Under the pieces are notes generated by a model. That model was not told the origin of the DNA, searched no databases, and worked only from the letters and a program-made list of their open reading frames with translations. Both the position numbers and the translations under genes were made by a program. Positions 29,235 to 38,046 of a stretch of DNA of 64,000 nucleotides are shown piece by piece. How positions within the stretch are numbered: position 1 is the first letter of the stretch; every line of letters begins with the position of its first letter. Source of the DNA: an uncultured Paracoccaceae bacterium (GTDB lineage: Bacteria; Pseudomonadota; Alphaproteobacteria; Rhodobacterales; Rhodobacteraceae); assembly GCA_947493145.1 (NCBI GenBank), contig CANLPZ010000001.1:1144501-1208500 (forward strand), read 5' to 3'.

Positions 29235-29888
29235 CTACGACGGAAGTTTTGTTTTCCGTAAATAAGGGAGCACAGTTTCAAATTCACCAAATTTCGCGGC
29301 GGCGTCTTCGTTCGACACGGTTGGTGGAATAATCACGTCTTCCCCTGTTTGCCAGTTTGCAGGTGTCGCCACGCCTGCGCCCGTTGAAGTTTGCAATGCA
29401 TCCAACGCGCGTAAAACTTCTGCAAAGTTACGACCAACCGTCATTGGATAGGTCATCGACAATTTTAGCTGCTTGTCAGGGCCAATGATAAACACGGACC
29501 GAACGGTTGCACTGTCTGCTGGCGTCCGGCCATCTGGCAAATACGCTTCAGCTGGCAACATGTCGAAAGCTTTGGAAACATCCAATCCTTCGTCCGCAAT
29601 GATTGGGAACCCTGCTGAGGCACCAGCGACCTTTTCAATGTCGCCTTTCCATTTTTTGTGATCCTCAACACCATCGACGGACACACCAATTACTTTGGTT
29701 CCACGTTTTTCCCATTCTGCAGACAATTGAGCGACCGCGCCGAATTCTGTTGTGCAAACAGGTGTAAAATCTTTGGGGTGTGAAAACAAAATTGCCCAGC
29801 TATCGCCGATCCAATCGTGAAATTTAATTTCACCAAGGTCTGTTTGCGCCGTAAAATTCGGAACAGTGTCGTTAATACGTAATCCCAT
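29235..29888 (-). CDS. 1-Cys peroxiredoxin (Prx6 type)
   Basis: 217 residues. The peroxidatic Cys45 is in HPKDFTPVCTTEFG, and it is the only cysteine in the protein, which defines the 1-Cys class. The long C-terminal extension (TVGRNFAEVLRALDALQ) also fits Prx6. It reduces hydrogen peroxide and organic peroxides in the cytoplasm and needs an external reductant. It is divergent from an aldehyde dehydrogenase gene. Confidence 0.94.
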   Translation of the reverse strand: MGLRINDTVPNFTAQTDLGEIKFHDWIGDSWAILFSHPKDFTPVCTTEFGAVAQLSAEWEKRGTKVIGVSVDGVEDHKKWKGDIEKVAGASAGFPIIADEGLDVSKAFDMLPAEAYLPDGRTPADSATVRSVFIIGPDKQLKLSMTYPMTVGRNFAEVLRALDALQTSTGAGVATPANWQTGEDVIIPPTVSNEDAAAKFGEFETVLPYLRKTKLPS

Positions 29889-29917
29889 GGTCTTTCTCCA
29901 ATTATGATCCCAAAAAA

Positions 29918-29932
29918 CAAACGCAGCGTTTG
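29918..29932. promoter_or_regulatory. 15-bp palindrome between peroxiredoxin and aldehyde dehydrogenase genes
   Basis: CAAACGC-A-GCGTTTG, perfect, 30 nt upstream of the peroxiredoxin start and 90 nt upstream of the divergent aldehyde dehydrogenase start. Its position suits a regulator of one or both genes. The regulator is unknown. Confidence 0.45.
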
Positions 29933-30020
29933 CTTGTGCATCATATAGCCAAACGATCGTGATCTATCTAGCATCCAAGCTTTGAAGCCACGATGTTTCC
30001 TAATCTTTTGGAGGACAACC

Positions 30021-31448
30021 ATGTCGAACCACAAAAATTTCTACATCAACGGAACATGGGTTTCGCCAGCCAACGTGAATGATTTTAACGTCATTGATCC
30101 ATCCACCGAAGAAGTTTGCGCGACTATTTCTTTGGGTGACCAAGCAGATACAGATGCAGCTGTCGCTGCCGCAAAAACTGCGTTTCCATCTTGGTCTTCA
30201 ACGACAAAATCCGAACGATTAGATTTGTTGCGAAAAATTTTGGACGTTTACGACCAACGTGCTGACGACATGGCAAAGGCAATTTCGGCCGAAATGGGCG
30301 CACCGATTGATATGTCGCGGTCGTCTCAAGTCACGTCTGGCAACTGGCATCTTGAAGGTTTTATTAAAGCGTTTGAAGAAATCGAACTTGAACACATGTT
30401 CACCGATACAGAACGTTTAATCCGCGAACCGATTGGTGTTTGCGCTTTGATCACGCCTTGGAACTGGCCCATGAACCAAGTTATGCTAAAGGTCATTCCT
30501 GCCTTGGCCGCAGGCTGTACGGTCGTCCTGAAACCTTCTGAAATCGCGCCACTGTCAAGCATTGTGTTTTCTGAAATTATGGATGCGGCTGGTGTCCCTG
30601 CTGGCGTATATAACATGGTAAACGGCGACGGGCTTGGCGTGGGATCGCAGCTATCGACTCATAAAGATGTCGACATGGTCAGCTTTACCGGATCAACCCG
30701 CGCCGGAATCGCGATTTCCAAAGCCGCCGCAGACACATTGAAACGCGTTTCCCTGGAACTGGGCGGCAAAGGCGCCAACCTTTTATTCGCAGACGCCGAT
30801 GAAAAAGCGGCCGTTCGTGCGGGGCGTCATTGTTTCAACAACTCCGGTCAATCATGCAATGCACCAACCCGTTTGTTGGTTGAAAGATCTATATATGATG
30901 ACGTTGTTGAAAAGGTTGCAGAGGTCGCCAACAGCACACAAGTTGGCCCAGCGTCGGATCAGGGACGCCACATTGGGCCAGTTGTTTCCGAACTTCAGTT
31001 CAATAAGATTCAGGATCTTATTCAAGCAGGAATCGACGAAGGCGCACGATTGGTTGCCGGTGGAACCGGACGGCCAGATGGGTTGAACCGAGGATATTAC
31101 GTACGGCCAACTGTTTTTGCCGATGTAAACAACACGATGACAATCGCCCGCGAAGAAATTTTTGGTCCGGTTTTGTCGGTTATTCCGTTCGACAGCGAAG
31201 AAGAAGCGATCGAAATCGCAAACGACACTGTGTATGGGTTAACGAACTATATTCAAACGTCAGATCAAGATCGGCTTCGCCGTGTAGCGCGGCAATTGCG
31301 CAGTGGCATGGTTGAAACCAACGGACGTGGCTTTGCCAAAGGATCCCCATTCGGCGGATATAAACAATCCGGAAATGGACGCGAGGGTGGTTTGTTTGGT
31401 TTAGAAGAATTTCTAGAAATCAAAGCCGTTTCTGGCTGGAACGCATAG
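30021..31448 (+). CDS. Aldehyde dehydrogenase family protein
   Basis: 475 residues from ATG 30021 after GGAGG. NAD-binding and catalytic motifs: TPWNWPMNQVMLKVIPALAA, SFTGSTRAGIAISKAAADT, the glutamate in SLELGGKGANLLF, and the nucleophilic cysteine in NNSGQSCNAPTRLLV; EEIFGPVLSVIPFD near the end. It oxidises an aldehyde to an acid with NAD(P)+; the substrate is not identifiable. Its 3' end overlaps the convergent acyltransferase gene by 29 nt. Confidence 0.93.
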   Translation: MSNHKNFYINGTWVSPANVNDFNVIDPSTEEVCATISLGDQADTDAAVAAAKTAFPSWSSTTKSERLDLLRKILDVYDQRADDMAKAISAEMGAPIDMSRSSQVTSGNWHLEGFIKAFEEIELEHMFTDTERLIREPIGVCALITPWNWPMNQVMLKVIPALAAGCTVVLKPSEIAPLSSIVFSEIMDAAGVPAGVYNMVNGDGLGVGSQLSTHKDVDMVSFTGSTRAGIAISKAAADTLKRVSLELGGKGANLLFADADEKAAVRAGRHCFNNSGQSCNAPTRLLVERSIYDDVVEKVAEVANSTQVGPASDQGRHIGPVVSELQFNKIQDLIQAGIDEGARLVAGGTGRPDGLNRGYYVRPTVFADVNNTMTIAREEIFGPVLSVIPFDSEEEAIEIANDTVYGLTNYIQTSDQDRLRRVARQLRSGMVETNGRGFAKGSPFGGYKQSGNGREGGLFGLEEFLEIKAVSGWNA

Positions 31449-32319
31449 TTCCAGTTGAAATTGATTTTTCCTGTCCTCGGGTTTTTCGCCCGCGTTCAAA
31501 GAGGCCTATTTTCGGGCCTCTTTTCGAATCCAAATTCAATGTGGTGACCCGCAGCATTTCGATTGCATCGTCCATGTTCAAAGGCAGCGACTTTGGATCG
31601 ATTGGTGCGCCCACTGTGATTTCAAAAGGTTGTTGCAGCTTGTTCAACGTTTCGTGGAACAAGGTAATGTCGCGCAAGGTCGGGTGAATGATATCAAAAA
31701 CGTAATACAACAACGAATTTCTGGCGCGCATGTTTACCGGAATAATGGGCACATCCATTTTCACTGCAATCATTGCCGCCGACCGCATCCATGGCCGTTC
31801 ATGTAAACTTAGCCCGCGTCGTTTTGCCAAACGTCCGGATGGGAAAATCACACCCAATTTTCCGAATTCAATCGCGCCTCTGGTTTGAACCATTGTCTCC
31901 CGAGATTTTCGCAAAGACCGTTTATCCAACCGCCACTCAACAGGTACGATCATCTCTTCCATTTGGGGTAAAACACGTTGAATGTCGGCATTGGCGAAAA
32001 AATATATATCTCCGCGAAGCCGCCGAATAATGCGGTGTAAAACGATTGCGTCTGCAATGCCTGTCGGATGGTTCGCAACGATCAAAGCAGGTCCAATTTC
32101 AGGTATATGTTCGATACCTTGCGCTGTGACATCCCGCGCAATCAATCGCCCCATCCGATCCATTATCTCATCCGCTGGAGAATTTTCAAACGACTCCGCC
32201 AACCGAACAGATCGGTCATAGCTTAGGACACGCATTAATATTTTTCGAAGCCAGCCATAGCCTGGGCGGAATACCCAAGGGGCACGTTCTTGAATTTGAT
32301 GATCCAAACGGTCTTTCAT
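31420..32319 (-). CDS. Lysophospholipid acyltransferase (PlsC-type) family protein
   Basis: 299 residues. The acyltransferase motif is IVANHPTGIADAIVLHRI (variant of HX4D), and the second motif is FPSGRLAKR. The family transfers acyl groups to glycerophospholipids or other amphiphiles at the inner membrane. The last 35 residues (rich in K/R/S) are encoded opposite the end of the aldehyde dehydrogenase gene and its terminator, so this tail may be a recent extension. Follows rluA-type gene after 66 nt. Confidence 0.87.
   Translation of the reverse strand: MKDRLDHQIQERAPWVFRPGYGWLRKILMRVLSYDRSVRLAESFENSPADEIMDRMGRLIARDVTAQGIEHIPEIGPALIVANHPTGIADAIVLHRIIRRLRGDIYFFANADIQRVLPQMEEMIVPVEWRLDKRSLRKSRETMVQTRGAIEFGKLGVIFPSGRLAKRRGLSLHERPWMRSAAMIAVKMDVPIIPVNMRARNSLLYYVFDIIHPTLRDITLFHETLNKLQQPFEITVGAPIDPKSLPLNMDDAIEMLRVTTLNLDSKRGPKIGLFERGRKTRGQEKSISTGTMRSSQKRL
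31498..31524 (+). terminator. Terminator of aldehyde dehydrogenase, inside the convergent acyltransferase gene
   Basis: Perfect 9-bp stem AAAGAGGCC / GGCCTCTTT with an 8-nt loop and a TTTT tail, 50 nt after the aldehyde dehydrogenase stop. It lies entirely within the coding sequence of the minus-strand acyltransferase. Confidence 0.85.
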
Positions 32320-32385
32320 TCCTGTGTCGTTACACAGAAAGATGAAACTGAAATGACAAATAGTTAACGTATGAAATTGCGGGGC

Positions 32386-33039
32386 TTAAAACGGCGGCTT
32401 CACCGTGAATTTCACACCCTTACCGCCATCTGGATGTCGCAGTTGCAATGTTTCGGAATGAAGCATCAGACGTTCATATTCCAACGCGCCGCCAGACGCG
32501 TAAAATGGATCCCCTAAAATCGGGTGTCCAAGCGCCATCATGTGAACCCGCAATTGGTGGGAGCGTCCTGTTTTTGGCATCAATCGTACGCGTGTTTCGA
32601 CATCATTGCTGCGCAAGACCCGCCAATCGGTAATCGCCTCTTTACCAGTGTCATGACAAACCATTTGTTTCGGGCGGTTCGGCCAATCAACGATTAACGG
32701 CAACTCGACGGTACCCGTTTTTTCCGGCAACTGCCCCCAAACACGCGCGACGTAAGTTTTTTTGGTTTGGCGTTTTTCAAATTGCAAATTGATATGGCGC
32801 TGTGCATGCGGTGTTAGCGCAAAAACCATCACACCGCTGGTGTCGCGATCCAACCGATGAATCAACAGCGATGTTGGAAACACCGCCGCAACACGCGCTT
32901 GCAAACAATCCGCAAGATGTTCACCCTTTCCAGGAACCGACAATAACCCCGCAGGTTTGTTCACAATGACAATCTCATGATCATCATACAGGACATCCAA
33001 AGGTCCTTGTGGTGGGTCATATACATTAATGTCGATCAT
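32386..33039 (-). CDS. RluA-family pseudouridine synthase
   Basis: 217 residues. Catalytic aspartate in IHRLDRDTSGVMVFA, plus the leading IVIVNKPAGLLSVPGKG and RSHQLRVHMMALGHPILGD. No S4 domain precedes it, as in the short RluA/TruC forms. The RNA target (23S rRNA or tRNA) cannot be told from sequence. Confidence 0.92.
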   Translation of the reverse strand: MIDINVYDPPQGPLDVLYDDHEIVIVNKPAGLLSVPGKGEHLADCLQARVAAVFPTSLLIHRLDRDTSGVMVFALTPHAQRHINLQFEKRQTKKTYVARVWGQLPEKTGTVELPLIVDWPNRPKQMVCHDTGKEAITDWRVLRSNDVETRVRLMPKTGRSHQLRVHMMALGHPILGDPFYASGGALEYERLMLHSETLQLRHPDGGKGVKFTVKPPF

Positions 33040-33098
33040 GACAGGGCTGTCGCACGCTCTTTGGCGTTGCGCAAGCCCTGCGTCAGAAATCGCAGAAT

Positions 33099-35543
33099 TC
33101 AGACTTTAACGCGTTCTGATTTTGGATCGTAGAGCGGTTTCATCGATGCCGTTGCTTTGACACGCCGCCCCATGATGTCAATTTTGTAGCTTGACCCAAG
33201 AACATCAGCGACCGATTCACCGGCACAAGGAACATACCCCATGCCGATTGCTGCGCCGACATGATGGCCATAGGCTCCGGATGTTAAATACCCAACGATT
33301 TTGCCATCCCGAATGATCGGTTCATTGTGATACAGCAACGGTTCGGGGTCTTCCAACTTGAATTGCACCAACCGCATGTCCAACCCGCTTTCTTTCTTAG
33401 ACAGCACCGCGTCGCGCCCAATAAAATCAGGTTTGTCTGTTTTGACGGCAAAACCTAGTCCTGCTTCCAACACGTGGTCTTCGCAGGTAATGTCATGACC
33501 GAAATGGCGATACCCTTTTTCCAATCGCAACGTGTCCATCATATGCATCCCGCACAGTTTTGCGTTCAAACCTTGCCCTGCCGATTGCAGTGTTTCAAAA
33601 ACATGGCCCGCCATGTCCGATGACACGTAGATTTCCCAGCCAAGTTCGCCCACATAAGTGACACGGTGAACACGAACCAAACCCATGCCCATCTCAACAA
33701 CTTGGGCTGTCCCAAAGGGGTTTGTTTCGTTGCTAAAGTCCGCAGGCGAAACCGCTTCCAATAGTTTGCGTGAATTCGGACCCATCACGGCCAATACGCC
33801 CTCACCCGCAGTAACGTCTGTAATCACGACGTTGCGGTTTCCGACATGACGTTCCATCCATGTTTGATCCGCGTATCGTGTCGCGGCCGGCGTCACGACG
33901 ACATAGGCCGTTTCGGACATTCGAGTTACGGTTACATCTGCCTCGATCCCGCCACGCTTGTTCAGAAATTGTGTGTAGACGATTTTACCAACCGGTACAT
34001 CAAACTGGCCGCCACCAACATAGTTCAAAAATTCACACGCATCGGGACCTTCGACACGGATTTTTCCGAAACTGGACATATCGTAGATGCCAACATTTTC
34101 TCGCACTGCTTTATGTTCAGCCGCAACATTTCCAAAGAAGTTTTGACGTTTCCAAGAATATTCATACTCCGGCGTCTGACCATCGGTCGCGAACCAATTT
34201 GCACGTTCCCAACCTGCGAGTTCGCCCATGACGGCACCGTGTTTTAAAAGATGTTCATGAAATGGTGTCCGACGAACGCCGCGTGCAGTTGCTTTCTGAC
34301 GATATGGAAAATGGTCTGCATAAAGCAGCCCAAGTGTTTCCTTTGAACGTTCAAAGAGATACGTTTTGTTCCCCTGAAACGGCTGCATCCGCGCGATATC
34401 AACGTCACCCAAATCAAACGGTTTGTCGCCATCATCCATCCAAGCGGCCAAAGCTTGACCAGCGCCACCTGCAGATTGAATTCCAATCGAATTAAACCCC
34501 GCTGCGACCCAAAAATTATCCATCTCGGGTGCTAACCCAAGGTGATACGCGTCGTCAGGTGTAAAACTTTCTGGCCCGTTAAAGAAAGTATGAATGCCAG
34601 CCTCCGCAAGCATGGGGAGGCGATGACAAGCGGCTTCTAAAATTGGCTCAAAGTGATCAAAATCTTCTGGCAACTGATCGAATTCAAAATCCTTGGGAAT
34701 CCCGTCCATCGCCCAAGGTTTGGCAACAGGTTCAAACGCCCCCAAAAGCATTTTACCCGCGTCTTCTTTGTAGTACGCGCATTCATCAGGAACGCGCAGC
34801 ACAGGCATTTGGGACAATCCCTCGATTGCCTCAGTCACAATATAGAAATGTTCACAGGCCTGAAGCGGCACACTCACACCAGCCATTCGGCCGACTTCGT
34901 GACCCCACATACCACCACAGTTCACAACATGTTCGGTTGCGATTTCACCGGTCTCGCCGTTTGATTCCCATTGAACGTGCGTGGCACGGCGGCCATTTTT
35001 TGTGATCCCTGTGACCTTGACATGTTCCTTGACCAATGCGCCGTTTTGACGTGCGCCTTTCGCCAACGCCAACGCAATATTGGCCGGATCGCCTTGCCCA
35101 TCAAGTGGCAGGTAAACACCGCCTGTGACGCCATCAATATTCAAATGTTCATATTTTGATTTGACCTCAGCAGGGGAAATTTCTTCGACTTCCACGCCGA
35201 ATGAACGCGCCATTCCCGCTTGACGAAAAATTTCCTCCCGACGTTCCTCGGTCAAAGACACGGTGATTGATCCACATCGTTTAAACCCTGTCGCAACACC
35301 GGTTTCAGCCTCTAGTGAGCCATAAAGTTCTTGGCTATATCGTGCGAGCTTCGTCATATTGGCCGTCGCGCGAAGCTGAGCAATCAAACCCGCCGCATGC
35401 CATGTCGTGCCAGAGGTCAGCTGCTTTCGTTCCAGCAGGACAACGTCTTTCCAACCCAATTTTGTCAGGTGATATGCAACCGAACAGCCGATAACACCGC
35501 CGCCGATTATGACCACCCGTGCCGAAGCTGGAAGTTGCGCCAT
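33099..35543 (-). CDS. Dimethylglycine/sarcosine dehydrogenase-like flavoprotein with GcvT domain (paralogue 1)
   Basis: 814 residues. N-terminal DAO-type FAD domain (VVIIGGGVIGCSVAYHL; TSGTTWHAAGL, where His49 is the covalent-FAD histidine of DMGDH) to about residue 420, then a GcvT-like folate-binding aminomethyltransferase domain (VGGGQFDVPVGKIVYTQFLN, GELGWEIYVSSDMAGH, GYRHFGHDI). The family oxidatively demethylates N-methyl glycines and hands the one-carbon unit to tetrahydrofolate. Last gene of the methylamine-type cluster; its promoter region holds an inverted repeat. The exact substrate (dimethylglycine, sarcosine or a related amine) is not readable. Confidence 0.9.
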   Translation of the reverse strand: MAQLPASARVVIIGGGVIGCSVAYHLTKLGWKDVVLLERKQLTSGTTWHAAGLIAQLRATANMTKLARYSQELYGSLEAETGVATGFKRCGSITVSLTEERREEIFRQAGMARSFGVEVEEISPAEVKSKYEHLNIDGVTGGVYLPLDGQGDPANIALALAKGARQNGALVKEHVKVTGITKNGRRATHVQWESNGETGEIATEHVVNCGGMWGHEVGRMAGVSVPLQACEHFYIVTEAIEGLSQMPVLRVPDECAYYKEDAGKMLLGAFEPVAKPWAMDGIPKDFEFDQLPEDFDHFEPILEAACHRLPMLAEAGIHTFFNGPESFTPDDAYHLGLAPEMDNFWVAAGFNSIGIQSAGGAGQALAAWMDDGDKPFDLGDVDIARMQPFQGNKTYLFERSKETLGLLYADHFPYRQKATARGVRRTPFHEHLLKHGAVMGELAGWERANWFATDGQTPEYEYSWKRQNFFGNVAAEHKAVRENVGIYDMSSFGKIRVEGPDACEFLNYVGGGQFDVPVGKIVYTQFLNKRGGIEADVTVTRMSETAYVVVTPAATRYADQTWMERHVGNRNVVITDVTAGEGVLAVMGPNSRKLLEAVSPADFSNETNPFGTAQVVEMGMGLVRVHRVTYVGELGWEIYVSSDMAGHVFETLQSAGQGLNAKLCGMHMMDTLRLEKGYRHFGHDITCEDHVLEAGLGFAVKTDKPDFIGRDAVLSKKESGLDMRLVQFKLEDPEPLLYHNEPIIRDGKIVGYLTSGAYGHHVGAAIGMGYVPCAGESVADVLGSSYKIDIMGRRVKATASMKPLYDPKSERVKV

Positions 35544-35557
35544 TGTGATCTCCTAAA

Positions 35558-35585
35558 AACTGTTGGGTTTAATGTACCAACAATT
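35558..35585. promoter_or_regulatory. Inverted repeat ahead of DMGDH-like gene, candidate GlxA-type operator
   Basis: Arms AACTGTTGG and CCAACAATT (one mismatch in nine) separated by 10 nt, 15 bp upstream of the flavoprotein start and 35 bp after the regulator stop. An AraC-family regulator encoded next door is the obvious candidate binder. Confidence 0.5.
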
Positions 35586-35619
35586 CTGGTTTTAGAAGTG
35601 GTTCAAAAACGTCAAGCTT

Positions 35620-36579
35620 TCACTTTTTTCCTGCAGTATTCGTCAATGATTTTTGGCGGCGGGCCGCAGTTGGGGTCAAACCAAACTGTTTTTTGTATAC
35701 CCGCGAAAATCCCGTGGAAAACCCACAGGCTTGTGCGATTTCCGCTTGCGACAACGACGTATTCAGCAACAGGTTGCTTGCGCGATGTAAACGCAATTCG
35801 CGGTAATATGTATTTGGTGTTGTTTTCAAAAGCGAATGGAATTTTCGTTCCAGTGATCGACTGGACAACTGCAACACCCGTGCAAGTTCTGCAATCGGAA
35901 GCGGGTCTTCCATATTAGCTTGCATCAGTTCGATACAATTGTCCAACTCTCGATCACCGGTCCCGCCTGGGCGTGTGCCTTCATACGGCTGCGTTGTGTC
36001 TGCGTTACGGATATTATCGTGCAAAAACACATCGGCAATTGTCTTCACGGACGCCGACGTCATGTTTTCTTCGATCAAGTTAAGCATCAGGTCCAGCGTC
36101 GCCCCCATACCCGCACAGGTTATGACCTTTCCGTCGTCAACAGCGAACTGTGCTTGGGCTTCTTTTGTTGGCATATGCTCCGCTAAAACGTCACGGTTTT
36201 CCCAGTGGGTTGTATGGATCCCATCCGCGCTTTTTGACGCTTGAATAAAACGCGCGGCCGCTTCCGCCAAAAGCACAACGCGGGCATCACGAAACCGATA
36301 CCCACGTATAATCGCTATATCGGCCAAATCTTCGCGTGCTTGATCCGAATTCCCAACGAAGACTGCGAAATTGGTTCCACTCTTTTCGGGTACCTTGTCC
36401 GTTTCAACCAAAACTCCACTGTCGCTTGATTTCACCCCCCCGCCTTTCGATCGGTAAGACCATTCGTACAACGGTGTAAGGTTGATCCTGTTCGCGACGC
36501 GCAACGCATCTACAACCGCGGCCACTTCGGTCAGGACAAACCCATCTTCGACAACGATATCGAAGTGAATTTTGTTCAA
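35620..36579 (-). CDS. GlxA-family AraC-type transcriptional regulator
   Basis: 319 residues. An N-terminal DJ-1/PfpI-like domain (about 5-190; ITCAGMGATLDLMLNLIEE) is fused to a C-terminal AraC double HTH (ELARVLQLSSRSLERKFHSL and AQACGFSTGFSRVYKKQFG). This architecture is shared with GbdR, CdhR and ArgR, which control glycine betaine/dimethylglycine, carnitine and arginine catabolism in Pseudomonas. Its start overlaps the homocysteine methyltransferase stop (ATGA). It probably activates the adjacent demethylase genes. Confidence 0.9.
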   Translation of the reverse strand: MNKIHFDIVVEDGFVLTEVAAVVDALRVANRINLTPLYEWSYRSKGGGVKSSDSGVLVETDKVPEKSGTNFAVFVGNSDQAREDLADIAIIRGYRFRDARVVLLAEAAARFIQASKSADGIHTTHWENRDVLAEHMPTKEAQAQFAVDDGKVITCAGMGATLDLMLNLIEENMTSASVKTIADVFLHDNIRNADTTQPYEGTRPGGTGDRELDNCIELMQANMEDPLPIAELARVLQLSSRSLERKFHSLLKTTPNTYYRELRLHRASNLLLNTSLSQAEIAQACGFSTGFSRVYKKQFGLTPTAARRQKSLTNTAGKK

Positions 36580-37445
36580 GATTTTAACCGTTTAGAAATT
36601 TCGGAAATATGCGCAGGGCCGACTTCGCAACATCCCCCGACCAAGCTCGCCCCTTTCGCGATCCAATCGTCGACGAAATTTGCATAGGCATCCGGTGTTA
36701 AGTCTTTTCTTGCTGTCAAAAGGTCGACTGTTGCACCAATGTGATCAAAAGAATCTGAAATACCGGTAAACCCGTTTGCATACGCCCCGAAGGGAACGCC
36801 CAACTGTGCAACGCTGTCCATGCCTTGTGCGATCGCTTCAGGCAATGAACAATTCAACAAAACACTCTCTGGTTTGAATTCGGCAATCAGTGGCGCAAGA
36901 TCCGAAATCGGCTCACCAGATCGCAGTTTGTTGCCGTCATTGTCATCAACTGTAACCGCCAACCACACGGGTTTTCCCGTAACGGATGTGCCCATCAAAC
37001 CACCGCGCGCTTGATCAACTGACGCCATGGTTTCCAGAACATGCACGTCAACAAATGGAGACTGCATCTTTGCCAATTCCGCGTATTTTTCTGCGGCCAC
37101 TTCTGCAGCTGGCGCTTTATCCGGTTGATAGGAAAACCCCAGCGGTCCCAAACTACCCGCAACAAGACCTGCCCCATGGGCATCACGCGCAGCAATGGCC
37201 AATTCGCAGGCAAGCGTCATAAGATGTTCCATCTTGTCCAAAAGCCCGTGCGTTTCCAGACGGTCATGTAAAATGACATAACTGTTGGTTGTTGCAACAT
37301 CCGCGCCCGCGGCGAAATATTTATCATGAACTTGCCGAATTAATTCGGGCGCTTCTAATAGCGCCTGACCAGACCAAAACGGTGTTGCCTTTCCCGCTAG
37401 CGTGACCAGTTCCTGCCCCATGCCACCGTCAAGAAGTTTGATCAT
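36576..37445 (-). CDS. Homocysteine S-methyltransferase family protein
   Basis: 289 residues from ATG 37445; a longer frame to 37526 is out of keeping with the family. The zinc-binding cysteines are in LLNCSLPEA and VGGCCEVGPAHI. The start LLDGGMGQELV is typical. It moves a methyl group from a donor such as betaine, S-methylmethionine or dimethylsulfonio compounds to homocysteine, giving methionine. ATGA overlaps with the upstream membrane-protein gene and the downstream regulator couple all three. Confidence 0.9.
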   Translation of the reverse strand: MIKLLDGGMGQELVTLAGKATPFWSGQALLEAPELIRQVHDKYFAAGADVATTNSYVILHDRLETHGLLDKMEHLMTLACELAIAARDAHGAGLVAGSLGPLGFSYQPDKAPAAEVAAEKYAELAKMQSPFVDVHVLETMASVDQARGGLMGTSVTGKPVWLAVTVDDNDGNKLRSGEPISDLAPLIAEFKPESVLLNCSLPEAIAQGMDSVAQLGVPFGAYANGFTGISDSFDHIGATVDLLTARKDLTPDAYANFVDDWIAKGASLVGGCCEVGPAHISEISKRLKS

Positions 37446-37867
37446 CCTAAAGCTCCGTATACATAAAAGAAGAGAAGCGCCGCTGCGTAGGTCCAGTCGG
37501 CGATGTAGCATCCCACAACATACCAACGAAAAAATCGCACACCAGCGCCGCGATGTTTATAGAAATCCCATACACCATGACCAAAAATAGCCGCAATAAG
37601 TAAAACCGGATCGGTAAAATATCCAAGTATACCCATTGTAATCAGCCCGAGTGAAACTGCGATTTCAACTGTTACAAACTCACCTGCTCGAATTGCGGCA
37701 ATCGGGTACGTAAAAAGCATCGCGGCAAGAAAAAATAGCGAGAGGTCCCACACCCAAAAATGCGGCAGAAAACCGTGCGCAAGCGGGATCGCGGCGACGT
37801 ACATCGCACTCACTAGCTTCAGCCAAATGAAATGCGTGTTTAACAAGTGATGGTGGTGATCGGACAT
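37442..37867 (-). CDS. Small integral membrane protein of unknown function
   Basis: 141 residues from ATG 37867, with AAAGGG nine bases upstream. Starts MSDHHHHLLNTHF and has about four membrane spans (IWLKLVSAMYVAAIPLAHGF; LSLFFLAAMLFTYPIAAI; VSLGLITMGILGYF to VLLIAAIFGHGVW; YVVGCYIADWTYAAALLFF). The open frame could extend to 38080, overlapping the upstream flavoprotein gene. No family recognised. Translationally coupled to the methyltransferase, which suggests a transport or sensing role in the same pathway; this is inference only. Confidence 0.7.
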   Translation of the reverse strand: MSDHHHHLLNTHFIWLKLVSAMYVAAIPLAHGFLPHFWVWDLSLFFLAAMLFTYPIAAIRAGEFVTVEIAVSLGLITMGILGYFTDPVLLIAAIFGHGVWDFYKHRGAGVRFFRWYVVGCYIADWTYAAALLFFYVYGALG

Positions 37868-37876
37868 GCGATAAAA

Positions 37877-37913
37877 CCCTTTAGAAATATCGTTTGAAAA
37901 TGTTTCTAAAGGG
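37877..37913 (-). promoter_or_regulatory. 11-bp perfect inverted repeat masking the ribosome-binding site of the membrane-protein gene
   Basis: Arms CCCTTTAGAAA (37877-37887) and TTTCTAAAGGG (37903-37913), 15-nt spacer. On the minus strand the downstream arm contains AAAGGG, the putative ribosome-binding site of the gene starting at 37867, and is followed by TTTTAT. It could be an attenuator, a terminator for the upstream flavoprotein gene, or a translational switch. Confidence 0.55.
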
Positions 37914-38046
37914 TCCATTTGGGGGAAGGTCAAACGCATCATTTGTCGCAGCTTTTGAATTCCCAACCCAAGGCTAAATTCGCGCATACTCTGGTGCGTG
38001 GCCTCGTCGACGGAGGCGAATAAAAAGGACACAGATACGCTATCCC

